DNA of 64,000 bases from Lichina pygmaea. Taxonomy: Eukaryota > Ascomycota > Lichinomycetes > Lichinales > Lichinaceae. Positions 55,441 to 64,000 of this stretch are shown one piece after another; the first letter of the stretch is position 1; the number at the start of each line of letters is the position of its first letter. The notes below the pieces were generated by a model, which searched no databases, had not been told where the DNA came from, and saw nothing but the letters and a program-made list of their open reading frames with translations. The DNA lies in contig OY730172.1 of the NCBI GenBank assembly GCA_963422465.1, positions 2,790,001 to 2,854,000 on the forward strand, written 5' to 3'. The translations under genes and the position numbers were made by a program.

Positions 55441-55645
55441 TTTTATTTTTTATTTTATTCTTACACTGATTTAGCTGTAGAGCCATGCAGAACTTCTAGG
55501 TACATGTTTGTTTCTCCAGAAAACCTTTGGAGGAATAAAAACTGGAGCTTGGGAGAGACTAGGGAAAATCTTGTGGAATATGCAGTAGGTAAGGAAATTT
55601 GTACATGTAGCTATTTGTTAAAACAAACAGTTGACTTGGTAGAGC

Positions 55646-58600
55646 TTAGAAAGAGAGTTGGTGGGCTAGGTTGAACTGGTCAAGTCTTTTCAAAGACATA
55701 AACCAGAAAAGAAGTTTAGGAAGTAGCTTGGAGGAGAATAAGATAGATGGGAAATCTTGTAGAGGGAATTGGACTTGTTGTCTTTGGTTTGAAAATTTGT
55801 TACAGAAAAAAGTGATGTGTTGGGCTGTTTCTTCTCCAAAACCACATGTGCATAGAGGGGAGTTAAAGTCTGGAACATTTGCTCTGAAAAGAAAACTGGC
55901 CAGTCCTATTCTTGCTGACAGAATTTGAAGAAATAGACTAGACTCAGCTTTTCTCAAATCTTTGAAGATATTGAGGTTTTTCTTCTGTGGCCTTCTGGTG
56001 AACATGTCCCAAATAGCAGAACAATTTCCTCTGCTTACCTGCCATCTGGCTTCCCATTCTTTGTGGAAAACCTCCTGTAGACTTTTCTTTGAGAAGTCTT
56101 GGTTAGTAGTTAGTTGTTCCAGCCAGACTGTTCTCCAGTTTAGAGAAATAGTTGTCAGAGACTTTGGTGTAGTTCTGAGAGAAGAAACATAGAGAGAAAT
56201 TTGACTGTGTAGTTTGTGGAGAAGTGTAGAAGGAGAGTTGGGTAGTGTGTTTGAATAGAAAGATGAAAGAAAACATGCTGTTCTCAGCTTGAAGTATAAG
56301 TCTAGAGGGGGTAGAAATAGTTCTGATTCAAGTAGGAAAATAGGAGTGGCTTTAAAGACACCTCCTATAGTTCTTAAACATTTATTTTGGAAAGTAGATA
56401 ATGAAATAATATTAGAGAGTTTCTTTTGGGGATTGAACCAGACTCCTACTGCATAACTAAGAAGAGATCTTAGTATAGCAGTGTAGACATGACGTGCTGT
56501 TAGGACTGGTAGTCCCCAAGTAGAGTAGGTTGTTCTGGATAAAGCTGAGAAATATTTGGAGGCTTTCTGTGACATGATTTTTTGGTGTTTTTTCCAGACA
56601 AGTTTTGAGTCAAAGTAAAGTCCCAAGATGCGCACTTCTTCTTTTGGTTGAAGTACCACTTCTCCAAGTCTTAGACTGAGCTGAAGATTGTCTCTTCTTC
56701 TAGAAAAATGGAGAAGTTCATACTTTTCAGGTGCAAACTTCATACCATGTTTTCTTGCCCAGTCCTGACATTTGGAATGTGTAGACTTCAACTTGAGAAG
56801 GTTGCTTTTCAAGGAGGAGGAGAATGCAAGAAGATTAGTGTCATCTGCAAAACCAAGTGCTGAAACTCCTTTCTCAGGGGTGTGTACAGTATTGTGCAGT
56901 TCTGAGATATAGAAAAGAAATAGAATAGGAGAGAAAGGTGATCCTTGAGGGACTCCACAGTATATAGGGAACTGGGGGGATTCTGAGTCATCAAACACCA
57001 GAGAGGTAGTACGTAAAGTAGTGAAGGAAAAGATCCAGGATACAAACCACTTAGGAATCATTCTCTTAATCAGGATCTTTCTGAGAACTTCTGGCAAGAC
57101 TCTGTCATAGGCTCCAGAGATGTCTAGAGAGAGAAGACTAGCAACCATTCCTTCTTTCCAGATCTTTTCTACCTGGGAGGTCAGAAGAAAAAGTGCTGAT
57201 TCTGTTGATCTTCCTTTTCTGAATCCCATCTGGATTTCTGGCAAGAGATTTTCTTTCTCAGCTAGTTCACTTAGTCTTGCAGCTGCAATAGCTTCCATTA
57301 GCTTCCCAATTGTATTCAGGAGAGCTATAGGGCGCCATGCTTTTGCTTGACAGTAGGATCCCTTGCCAGGTTTCCTTAGGCAGATTGTCTTGGCTGACTT
57401 GTACCTGTCTGGAAAGTATTCCAGTCTCCAGCAAGCCTCCAAAACCTTAGCAATTCTTTTGTTGAAAGGGTCTCCCAGTGCTCTTAGAAATCCATTTGGT
57501 AGAGTATCTTGGCCTGGTGCTGAGAGAGGTTTTTTCTTCTTTAGAACCTCTTGTACTTCTTCCTTGGAGACTTCTTGGGATAGTTGCCATTCCTGGGTTT
57601 CTTCTGGCAGGTCCTGTTCCTCTGGCTCTGGCTGTAGGGGAAGAGAGAAGAATTGAGTCCTGAAAGCTTCTGTTTTCTCTTCAAAAGACTTTGCCAGCTG
57701 TCCTTGTTGTCCTATAAGTTCTGGGACTATTGGTAGGTCAGGAACTTTGCCGGCTTTTTCTTTTCCCTATTTGGCAATTCTCCAGTAGTCCTGGGTTTCT
57801 GCTAGCTGGTGGAGATGTGTTCTGAATGTCTTTCTTTTGGCTTGTCTGATCAGACTCTTTTTCTTTTTAGTTATCTCCTCTAGTCTGGTGGTTTCCTCTT
57901 GGCCTTGGAGTACTTTTCTTCTTACTTTTCTTTCCTCCTGGATTATTTCTTTGATTTCCTGGTTCCACCATAGTACTGTATACCTGGACTCTTTGCAAGG
58001 TTGGGTTGTCTTGTTTGCAATTTCTTGGAGAGTTTTGTCCAGTCTTTCCAGGTAATCATCCACTTCTTTCTTGCTAGTAAGAGATGGAATAGGTGGTAGG
58101 TTATCAGCTTCTTGTCTTGCTTGACTAGCATCCAGAGTTCTCCAGTTCTTTTTGTCTGTTCTGGTTTTTCTTGGAGTCTCCAGACTGAGAATTGTGTGCA
58201 CTGGTCTGTGGTCTGACCCTGTGTGGAATCTCATGTTAATTTGTGAGTAAATAAGAGAATTAAGTAAAGAACTTGAAATAAAAGAAAGATCAATTGCTGA
58301 TGAAGGTGGTTCTAGAAGAGTTCTTGCTCTTGTTGGTGTGTAGAGAGCTATTGCCAGCTCTAGTCCCTATTTGTCTGTTAGGTTCTTGAAGAATAAGGCC
58401 AGTTCTGAGTATAGCTGGCTTGACTTTGACCAACTTGGGTGGTGGAGATTTGAGTCTGTCAGGAGAATATGTTCACCCTCTTTTTGGATAGCTTGTTCCA
58501 GTAGGTCTAGAAGAGTCTGAGCTGACTCTCTATAGTTCCTTTGGCTTGTGGGTGTGAAATAGAGGTTGTGGATCCAGAATGACTTTGTTTGAACTCTTAT

Positions 58601-58882
58601 CTCCAAGGAGACTAGATCTTTACTCCAGAAAATTGGGCTTATAGATGACCGCAAAATTCTTCTGTTAACAAGAACAAGTGTTCTCCCTAGCTCCTGGCTT
58701 TGTAAAGGGTAGAAGGCTGAGAATGTTGTAGAGATGCTTGATTCTTGGTGGGGGTTTTTCCAGGGTTCTTGCAGAGTGATGATGTCCACTTCCTGTAGTC
58801 TAGGGTTTGCCAGTAGAAGTTCTTGGCATGTCTGGCTTTTCTGGACATTGTACTGGAGAAGGTTAAGTGTGGAGTAACTCAT
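55646..58882 (-). pseudogene. L9 ORF2: endonuclease, reverse transcriptase, C-terminal knuckle
   Basis: This frame of 1079 codons starts at the ATG at 58882-58880, which shares its A with the ORF1 stop (TAATG). An APE-type endonuclease (NLLQYNVQKSQTCQELLLA, TLQEPWKNPHQ, LLTDSNLHHPSWSK, IDLSFISSS, GSDHRPVHTI) is followed by a linker with WWNQEIKE. The reverse transcriptase has AWRPIALLNTIGKLMEA, MGFRKGRSTESALFLL, SLLSLDISGAYDRV, VPQGSPFSPILFLFYIS and ALGFADDTNLLAF. The C-terminal C-x-C-x8-H-x4-C knuckle is CTCGFGEETAQHITFFC. TAG codons interrupt it at 58369-58367 (where L10 has CAA before GLELAIA) and 57769-57767 (where relatives have TGG). It is therefore a dead but recent copy. Confidence 0.88.
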
Positions 58883-60285
58883 TAATCCTCTTGGCTAGAG
58901 TCTTCCAAGATCTCAGTAGCTTTTTTTCTGGGTATGTTGATTTGGAACTCTGAGTTCTGTGCAAGTGGGAAAGTGGGGAGCTGAGTGTTCAGTCTTGAGC
59001 TTGAGCATGCTCTTAGTACTTCCTCTTGTTTTCTTTTCTTAGCTTCTTGTCTGTCTTGTAGACTTGGCTCTTTTTCTTGTGTTGAGGGAGTCTGAGGTAG
59101 AGCTAGTCTGGGAGCTATTGTGTACCTCCCTGGTCTTGCTAGCCATACCTCTCTTGCTTTCTGGATTGCTTCCTGTTTTTTCTGGCAGGACTTTGACCAG
59201 GCTGGGTGGTTTCCCTTGCAGTTTGCACATTTTGGTGTTAGAGTTTCTGGAGAAGTCTGGCAGTCTCTTCTGGCATGCTTTCCTCCACAGGCTGTGCACT
59301 GGGCTTGGGCTTGGCAAGTGCGTGCTTGGTGTCCAAACCTAGCACATTTGTAGCACTGGGTGACTGATGTTGCTAGCAGGGCTGGTTCTACTTTATGTAG
59401 AGTGTATCCTAGAACTACTCCTTTCTCAATTAGGAGGTTTGCTTGCTCTGGGGTGGCTAGATCCAGATGTAGAGATGTGACTGGCTTCTGGAGGAGTTTG
59501 GCTTTTCTGGACCAGTAGGTTCTTAGGATGTTGACCTTACTTTCCATCCCAGGGTTTTGGGAGAAGATTGTCTTTTTTGTTTCCTCCAGGTTTTCTGGCT
59601 TGAAGTCTTTTGTCTGCACCCCATGGACTAGCACTGGAAAGATTCTGGGTGATATCTTGGCCTCTGCTGTAAAGACAGCTGGGATCCAGTCCTTGTTTTC
59701 CTCTAGCTGAGTCTTGGCTTGAGGAGTTTCCAGAGAGATTATAATATCTCCTGAGGGTAGTTTTCTGGCTGCTCTTATTTCTTTTTGGCAGGAGAGTGGT
59801 GTTTTCTTCTTGAGAGCTTCCATGAGCTGGGCTGGTGTTCTGTTTGCTAACTGGCCAGTCTGAGTTCCAGGTCTGATAGTGATTTCACTGTGGATTCTGG
59901 TTGGAACAGGGATTTCCTGTCCTACTGTTTTCTGGGCTGCCTGGGCATATGTTGGCTTGGTGTTTTGTTTTTGGACTTGTTTCTCAATACTGTCCAGTCT
60001 CTCAAGTATCTTCTGGAGACTCTGGGAGTTAGGTGAGTGAGTAGAGACATCTTTGTCCAGAGCTTCTGCCACTTTGGACAGAATACTATCCCATGCTTTT
60101 TTGATGGGTTGGGGAGCTTTTGTGTGGATAAGCTATTCTTCCACTAGCTGGGGAGGTGTCAGCCCCTTCTCTTCTTCTTTTTCTTGAGTCTGGGATTGGT
60201 CTGTCAGGGAGTTAGCCACTGGGGGTTGCTGGGAGCTTGGAGAAGGCTGGTTTTCTTTCTCTTTCTCTGGTTTTTTCTTTGACAT
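58882..60285 (-). pseudogene. L9 ORF1: gag-like RNA-binding protein with three CCHC knuckles
   Basis: The frame runs from an ATG at 60285 (MSKKKPEKEKENQPS) to the TAA at 58884-58882. One TAG at 60135-60133 interrupts it; the 396-codon part after it is fully open. A coiled-coil-like stretch (LQKILERLDSIEKQVQKQ) precedes the conserved block (AARKLPSGDIIISLETP, FPVLVHGVQTKDFKPENLEE, LHLDLATPEQANLLIEKG). Three knuckles follow: CYKCARFGHQARTC, CTACGGKHARRDC and CANCKGNHPAWSKSC. A basic tail ends the protein. Such ORF1 proteins coat the LINE RNA. The start codon is the first ATG of the frame. Confidence 0.85.
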
Positions 60286-60983
60286 TATGTGATTTTGGGT
60301 GTCTTCCAGTAGTTCTTTTTGGCTGGGATTGGTGAGGCTCTTTTGGAGACTTCTTCCAGTTGTTCGCAAAGGGTCACCTGGTTCCTAGCAGTAGTTGCAC
60401 AATCCTGGGACCACTCCCCAAGACTGTACTTTCCTGGGCAGTCTTTTCCAACTAGACTCTAGAGAAATCTGGTTGTATTAACTCAAGCTAGGGACCACAC
60501 CCCCTGCCTGAGCTTTCCTAGAGTTTTTCAACTCTACCAGCACTAGAGGCAAGCTCTAAACTATTCCTCTTATCCTGGGAGCCCTGATCTCCTTGTTGGT
60601 GGGTGTTTCTCACTTTTAGGAGAGGTTTCGTGTTTTATCTCTGATAGACTGGGAGTGCTGGCTCAATCCTGAGTTTTAGTCTCAGGGCTGATTGTTCCAA
60701 GGTAGGTAGGGCTTTGCCCAGTCCTTCAGAATACCTCTGGTCCCTCTCACTCTTGTTGTGGCTGGGTGGTTGGTAGTTGAAGCAAGAAGACGTGAGTTCT
60801 GGGATCACAACTTTTGACCAATAGGCCTGATTCAGAAAAGTGATGGGTTTTCACTCTTGGGAAGTGGGTGGTTTCAGCAAGCTTCACGACTGGTTTCCAG
60901 GACTTTTGACCAAATGCGCTGATTGTCAAAAGTGATGGTCCTTTGACGATGTGGTATTGGGAAGAGTTTTGTCCCAGGAGCTG

Positions 60984-62343
60984 TAAAAGGTTTTTTCTTT
61001 TTCAGAATATTGTGGATATCTTCTTTGGAGATTTCCTGAGATAGCTGGTGTTGTTGGTGGTTGGCTGGCTGGTCCTGGGATTCTGGTACTGGCTGGAGAG
61101 GTAGAGGGAAGAACTGGGTTTTGAATACTTCTACCTTTTCTGTGAAAGTTCTGGCAGTTTCTCCATCTTGCTTTGTGAGCTCTGGAACAATTGGAAGTTC
61201 TGGTGGTTTGCCAGCTTTTTCTTTACCCCACTTGGCTATTTTCCAGTGCTTTTGTGTTTCAGCCAGGTTCTGGAGTTGTTCTCTGAATGTCTTTCTTTTA
61301 GCATTCTTGATCAGGTGTTTCTTTTCCTTTATTATCTTTTCAAGTTTGTAGACTGGTTCTTGGTTTTGGAAGACTTTTCTTCTTAGTTTTCTTTCCTCTT
61401 TAATTTTCTCTTTAATCTCTTGGTTCCACCAGGGAACAGTGTACTTTGAGTCTCTCAGAGGTCTTGTTGTCTTGTCAGCCAGTTCTTGAAGAGCTTTGTC
61501 CAGATTCTCCAGATAGTTGTCCACTTCCTCTCTGTTAAGTAGTGGTGGAATAGGGGGAAGATTCTTAGCTTCTTTCTTGACTTGGTCCAGATCTAGTGTT
61601 CTCCAGTTTCTTTGGTGGGTTCTGGCTTTCTTTGGTGTTTCCAGACTTAGAATTGTCTGAACTGGTCTATGGTCTGAACCTGTGTGGAAGTCTAGGTTAA
61701 TCTGGGAAGAAATAAAGGAATTAAGAAGTGATATAGAAATAAAAGATAAGTCAATAGCAGAGGAGGGAGGCTCTGCCAGTGTTCTTGCTCTTGTTGGTGT
61801 GAAAGGTGCTATTGCCAGCTCTAGTCCTTGATCATCTGTGAGTTCTTTGAACTTAGTAGCTAGTTCAGAGTAGAGTTGGGAGGATTTTGACCAGGATAGG
61901 TGGTGGAGGTTTGAGTCAGTCAGAAGAATATGTTCTCCTTCTTTCTCCAGTGCCTGGGCCAGTACATCCAGTAGAGCTTCTGCTGATACTCTGTAGTTTT
62001 CCTGGCTTGTGGGTGTGAAGTACAGGTTATGTACTCAGAACACTTTTGCTTGCACTCTTATCTCCAGTGATGTTAAATCCTTGCTCCAGAACACAGGGGT
62101 TATAGCTGACCTCTGTATTCTTCTGTTGATTAGAACCAGAGTTCTCCCTAACACTTGGTCTTGAAGAGGGTAGAAGGCTGAGAAGACTGTTGAGGTACTT
62201 GTTTCCTGGTATGGATTTCTCCAAGGTTCTTGAAGTGCAATCAGATCCACTTCCTGGAGTCTGGGGTTAGCTAGTAGAAGATCTTGGCATGTCTGGCTTT
62301 TCTGCACATTATACTGGAGAAGGTTGAGAGTTGGTGCACTCAT
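60984..62343 (-). pseudogene. L10 ORF2, endonuclease and linker part
   Basis: From ATG 62343: LNLLQYNVQKSQTCQDLLLA, LIALQEPWRNPYQE and LGRTLVLINRR, then after one TGA, VHNLYFTPTSQENYR, HILLTDSNLHH, DDQGLELAIAPFTPTRART, GSDHRPVQTI, and the linker with WWNQEIKEKIKEER. The frame continues into KKKPFTAPG, where it meets L9. The part 61524-60984 is open. Confidence 0.8.
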
Positions 62344-62504
62344 CAAACCTCTGGGTTAGAATCCACAAGTATCTCAAAAGAGTTTTGTTTTGGAAGATTA
62401 GTGGTAGTCTTCAGGTTTTGCAGAGAGGTTGCTTGAGAGCTAAGTCTTGCACTTGATCTAGTTCTCACCAGCTCTCCCTGTTTTCTTTTCTTCCCATCCT
62501 CTCT

Positions 62505-62518
62505 ATCAGATAGAATAG
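62505..62518. repeat. Target-site duplication of SINE copy 2, left (14 bp)
   Basis: ATCAGATAGAATAG; the right copy at 62954-62967 differs at one base (ATCAGATAGATTAG). Confidence 0.82.
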
Positions 62519-62953
62519 AGGTGGCATGGCGTAGTGGGAAGCTGGTGAGAGTTTCCCACTACATGGCACCCATGACCCAGAACTAGTGGTGTCAGGCCTG
62601 GAGAACCTGACTAAACTAGTCATCAGTTCAAATCTGACCCACCCTACATTCTGCCACAAAAAACCCCTGAGATTCATAGAACTTGTCTAAGATGTACTCC
62701 TCGCAAGATGTATGAAAGCTCTCAAGAAATAGCTCACCCAATATCTGTCAAGATCCACAAACTCTTATTACTGTGGTTTTCCTATTTCCCCTACAGGGTT
62801 TGAGGTTTTCCCACAGTACGTACACTACAAACCACGGGGTGTACAGTAAATACGTGAGGTTCCTGAGTCAAGTCTACCAGAGACAAAAATTCCTTCAAGA
62901 AGTTCTGCATGGCTTAACAGCTGAATCAGTGTAAGAATCAAATCAAAAAAAAA
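62519..62953 (+). mobile_element. SINE copy 2 (tRNA-like head, LINE-B2-like 3' end)
   Basis: This 435-bp element is colinear with SINE copy 1 over its whole length and about nine-tenths identical by eye. The A box TGGCGTAGTGG (62527-62537) fits the TRGYNNARNNGG consensus better than copy 1. The B box is GTTCAAATC (62626-62634). The A-box hairpin GTAGTGGGAA...TTCCCACTAC is perfect here. The LINE-like 3' segment starts at ~62898 and the tail is AATCAAATCA followed by an A run. It is inserted in the 3' part of L10 ORF1 and flanked by a 14-bp duplication with one mismatch. Confidence 0.88.
62527..62634 (+). promoter_or_regulatory. Internal Pol III promoter of SINE copy 2
   Basis: A box TGGCGTAGTGG (62527-62537) and B box GTTCAAATC (62626-62634), with the same long spacing as copy 1. 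Confidence 0.75.
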
Positions 62954-62967
62954 ATCAGATAGATTAG
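62954..62967. repeat. Target-site duplication of SINE copy 2, right (14 bp)
   Basis: One mismatch to 62505-62518; L10 ORF1 resumes after it. Confidence 0.82.
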
Positions 62968-63990
62968 GGCCACTTCCAGTATTAGTGGTCTGGCTTGGAG
63001 AGAAGATAAAAGTGGAAGAGATGTTTTCTGGAGTGGTGTATCTTCCAGGTCTGGTGAGCCAGGATTCTCTAGCTTTCTGTGTAGCTTCCTGCTTTTTAGG
63101 GCAGGCTTTTTCTCAAGCAGAGTGCTTCCCTCCACAGTTAGCACATTTGGGAACTAGCTTTTCTTGAGGAATTGGGCAATCTCTTCTGGCATGTTTTCCT
63201 CCACATGCCAGGCACTGTGCTTGAGCTTGGCAGGTTCTTGCCTGGTGTCCAAACTTTGAGCATTTGTAGTATTGGACCACTGATGTATCCAGAAGTGCTG
63301 GTTCTACTTCATGGATCATGTGGCCAAGTACAACTCCTCTCTTGATTAGTAGATTAGCTTGCTCAGGTGTTGCAAGATCTATGTGCAGAGATGTCACAGA
63401 TTTCTTAAGAAGTTTGGACTTTCTGGTCCAGTAGGTTCTCAGAATTTTGACCTGGTTTTCCATACCAGAGTTTTGTCTGAATATAGTCTTAGTTGTCTCT
63501 TCCAGGTTATCTGGGTTAAAGTTCTTTGTTTGAACTCCATGAACCATGACTGGGAAGATTCTGGAAGAGATCTTAGCTTCTTCAGAGAACACTGCAGAGA
63601 TCCAGTCTTTGTTCTGTTCTAGTTGGGTCTTGGCTGAGGGAGATTCCAGAGAGATGATAATATCACCAGAAGGAAGCTTTCTGACTGCTCTGATATCTTT
63701 CTGGCAAGATGTAGGGACTTTGTTCTTGATAGCCTGCACAAGCTGGGAGAGTGTTCTGTTTCCTGTCTGTGCTATTTGGACTCCAGGTCTGATAGTAATC
63801 TCACTGAAGATTCTCTGGGGAACTGGAATTTCCTGAACTGTAGCTTTCTGGACTGCTTGAGCATAGGAGAGATTAGATGCTGGTGTTTGTATATTTTTCT
63901 CAATTCTGTCCAGTCTCTGGAGAACTTTCTGAATCTCTTGTCCAGTGGTGGAAGGTGTAGCTATATGGCTTGCTAGCTGGGTGGTGATTT
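62968..63990 (-). pseudogene. L10 ORF1, gag-like with CCHC knuckles
   Basis: Conserved ORF1 blocks read leftwards: KKITTQLASHIATPS, LQRLDRIEKNIQ, SYAQAVQKA, IRAVRKLPSGDIIISLESP, FPVMVHGVQTKNFNPDNLEE, LHIDLATPEQANLLIKRG, then knuckles YYKCSKFGHQARTC, CLACGGKHARRDC and CANCGGKH. The 626-bp part 63739-63113 is open. The C-terminal end lies beyond SINE copy 2, to the ORF1 stop at 62343. The start lies outside or at the very end of the window. Confidence 0.75.
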
Positions 63991-64000
63991 TCTTCCATGC

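Larger units (their letters stand above)
55441..60968 (-). mobile_element. L9: LINE subfamily B3, full length (~5.5 kb)
   Basis: This is the most complete family B element. It has a 3' A-rich tail (55441-55465) and a 3' untranslated region with GAAGTTCTGCATGGCT. ORF2 runs 58882-55646, ORF1 runs 60285-58882, and a ~680-bp 5' untranslated region ends at AACTCTTCCCA (~60968), which matches the 5' end of L6. No frameshift is seen in either ORF, but three TAG codons interrupt them. I find no target-site duplication: the left flank is the chromovirus remnant and the right flank is B2 ORF2. The boundaries may therefore reflect later rearrangement. Confidence 0.85.
60969..64000 (-). mobile_element. 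L10: LINE subfamily B2, runs off the window, carrying SINE copy 2
   Basis: This minus-strand element occupies 60969-62518 and 62954-64000. It holds the front of ORF2 (endonuclease and linker, from 62343 leftwards) and ORF1 (from ~63990 to 62343, split by the SINE). The left boundary cuts ORF2 at KKKPFTAPG, where L9 begins, so the reverse transcriptase is absent here. ORF1 stop and ORF2 start overlap as TGATG at 62345-62341. ORF2 has a TGA at about 62035 where L9 has TGG (FWIHNLYFTP). Over 60975-61470 it is very close to L7. Confidence 0.82.

Noticed and set aside
60874-61524. 216-codon minus-strand frame ending in HRQRTITFDNQRIWSK
   Set aside because: It is a chimera: B2 ORF2 runs into the 5' untranslated region of L9 at ~60968; the last residues are not part of a real protein.

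Overview
The window is nuclear DNA of a filamentous ascomycete (Pezizomycotina, probably Sordariomycetes). The host genes are GC-rich and carry short (mostly 53-120 nt) GT-AG introns with CTGAC/CTAAC-like branch points. The products are typical of such fungi: mitoribosomal mS23, Ilv6, ornithine carbamoyltransferase, Sts1/Cut8, a DUF3984 protein and a Tag1-like vacuolar protein. All exon structures were read by eye from splice signals and conserved protein segments.

Layout. 1-3.4 kb: no solid gene, one weak candidate for a small secreted protein. 3.5-24 kb: gene-dense. The divergent pair mS23 (-)/PPR protein (+) is followed by a compact RecQ helicase (+), a KHDC4-like KH splicing protein with nine exons (-), ILV6 (+), a Tag1-like protein (-), ornithine carbamoyltransferase (+) and a DUF3984 protein with an overlapping uORF (+). 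24.5-32.6 kb: first retroelement island. 33.6-44.2 kb: second gene block with STS1/cut8 (-), a UBA-C2H2-UBX protein (-), a VAP/Scs2 protein (+), sphingolipid delta-4 desaturase (-) and a class 3 lipase (+). 44.5-64 kb: second retroelement island, continuing past the window end.

The islands are stacks of nested non-LTR retrotransposons. LINE family A (FVDD reverse transcriptase, Tad1-like, ending in an ATCA/TCAA tail) occurs twice. LINE family B (two ORFs, FADD reverse transcriptase, A-rich tail; subfamilies here called B1, B2 and B3) occurs at least eight times. Remnants of two LTR retrotransposons are caught between them. Several insertions keep 12-14 bp target-site duplications, so their order can be read.

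Most interesting is an apparently complete SINE family. Two copies of about 440 bp (47115-47555 and 62519-62953) have a tRNA-like head with Pol III A and B boxes and three hairpins, a unique body, and a 3' end nearly the same as the last ~45 bp of LINE subfamily B2. Both copies sit inside B2 LINEs and have target-site duplications like those of the LINEs. This points to a SINE/LINE partnership in which the SINE borrows the LINE's retrotransposition proteins. The family B LINE also overlaps its ORF1 stop and ORF2 start by one base (TAATG or TGATG), as expected for translation by termination-reinitiation.
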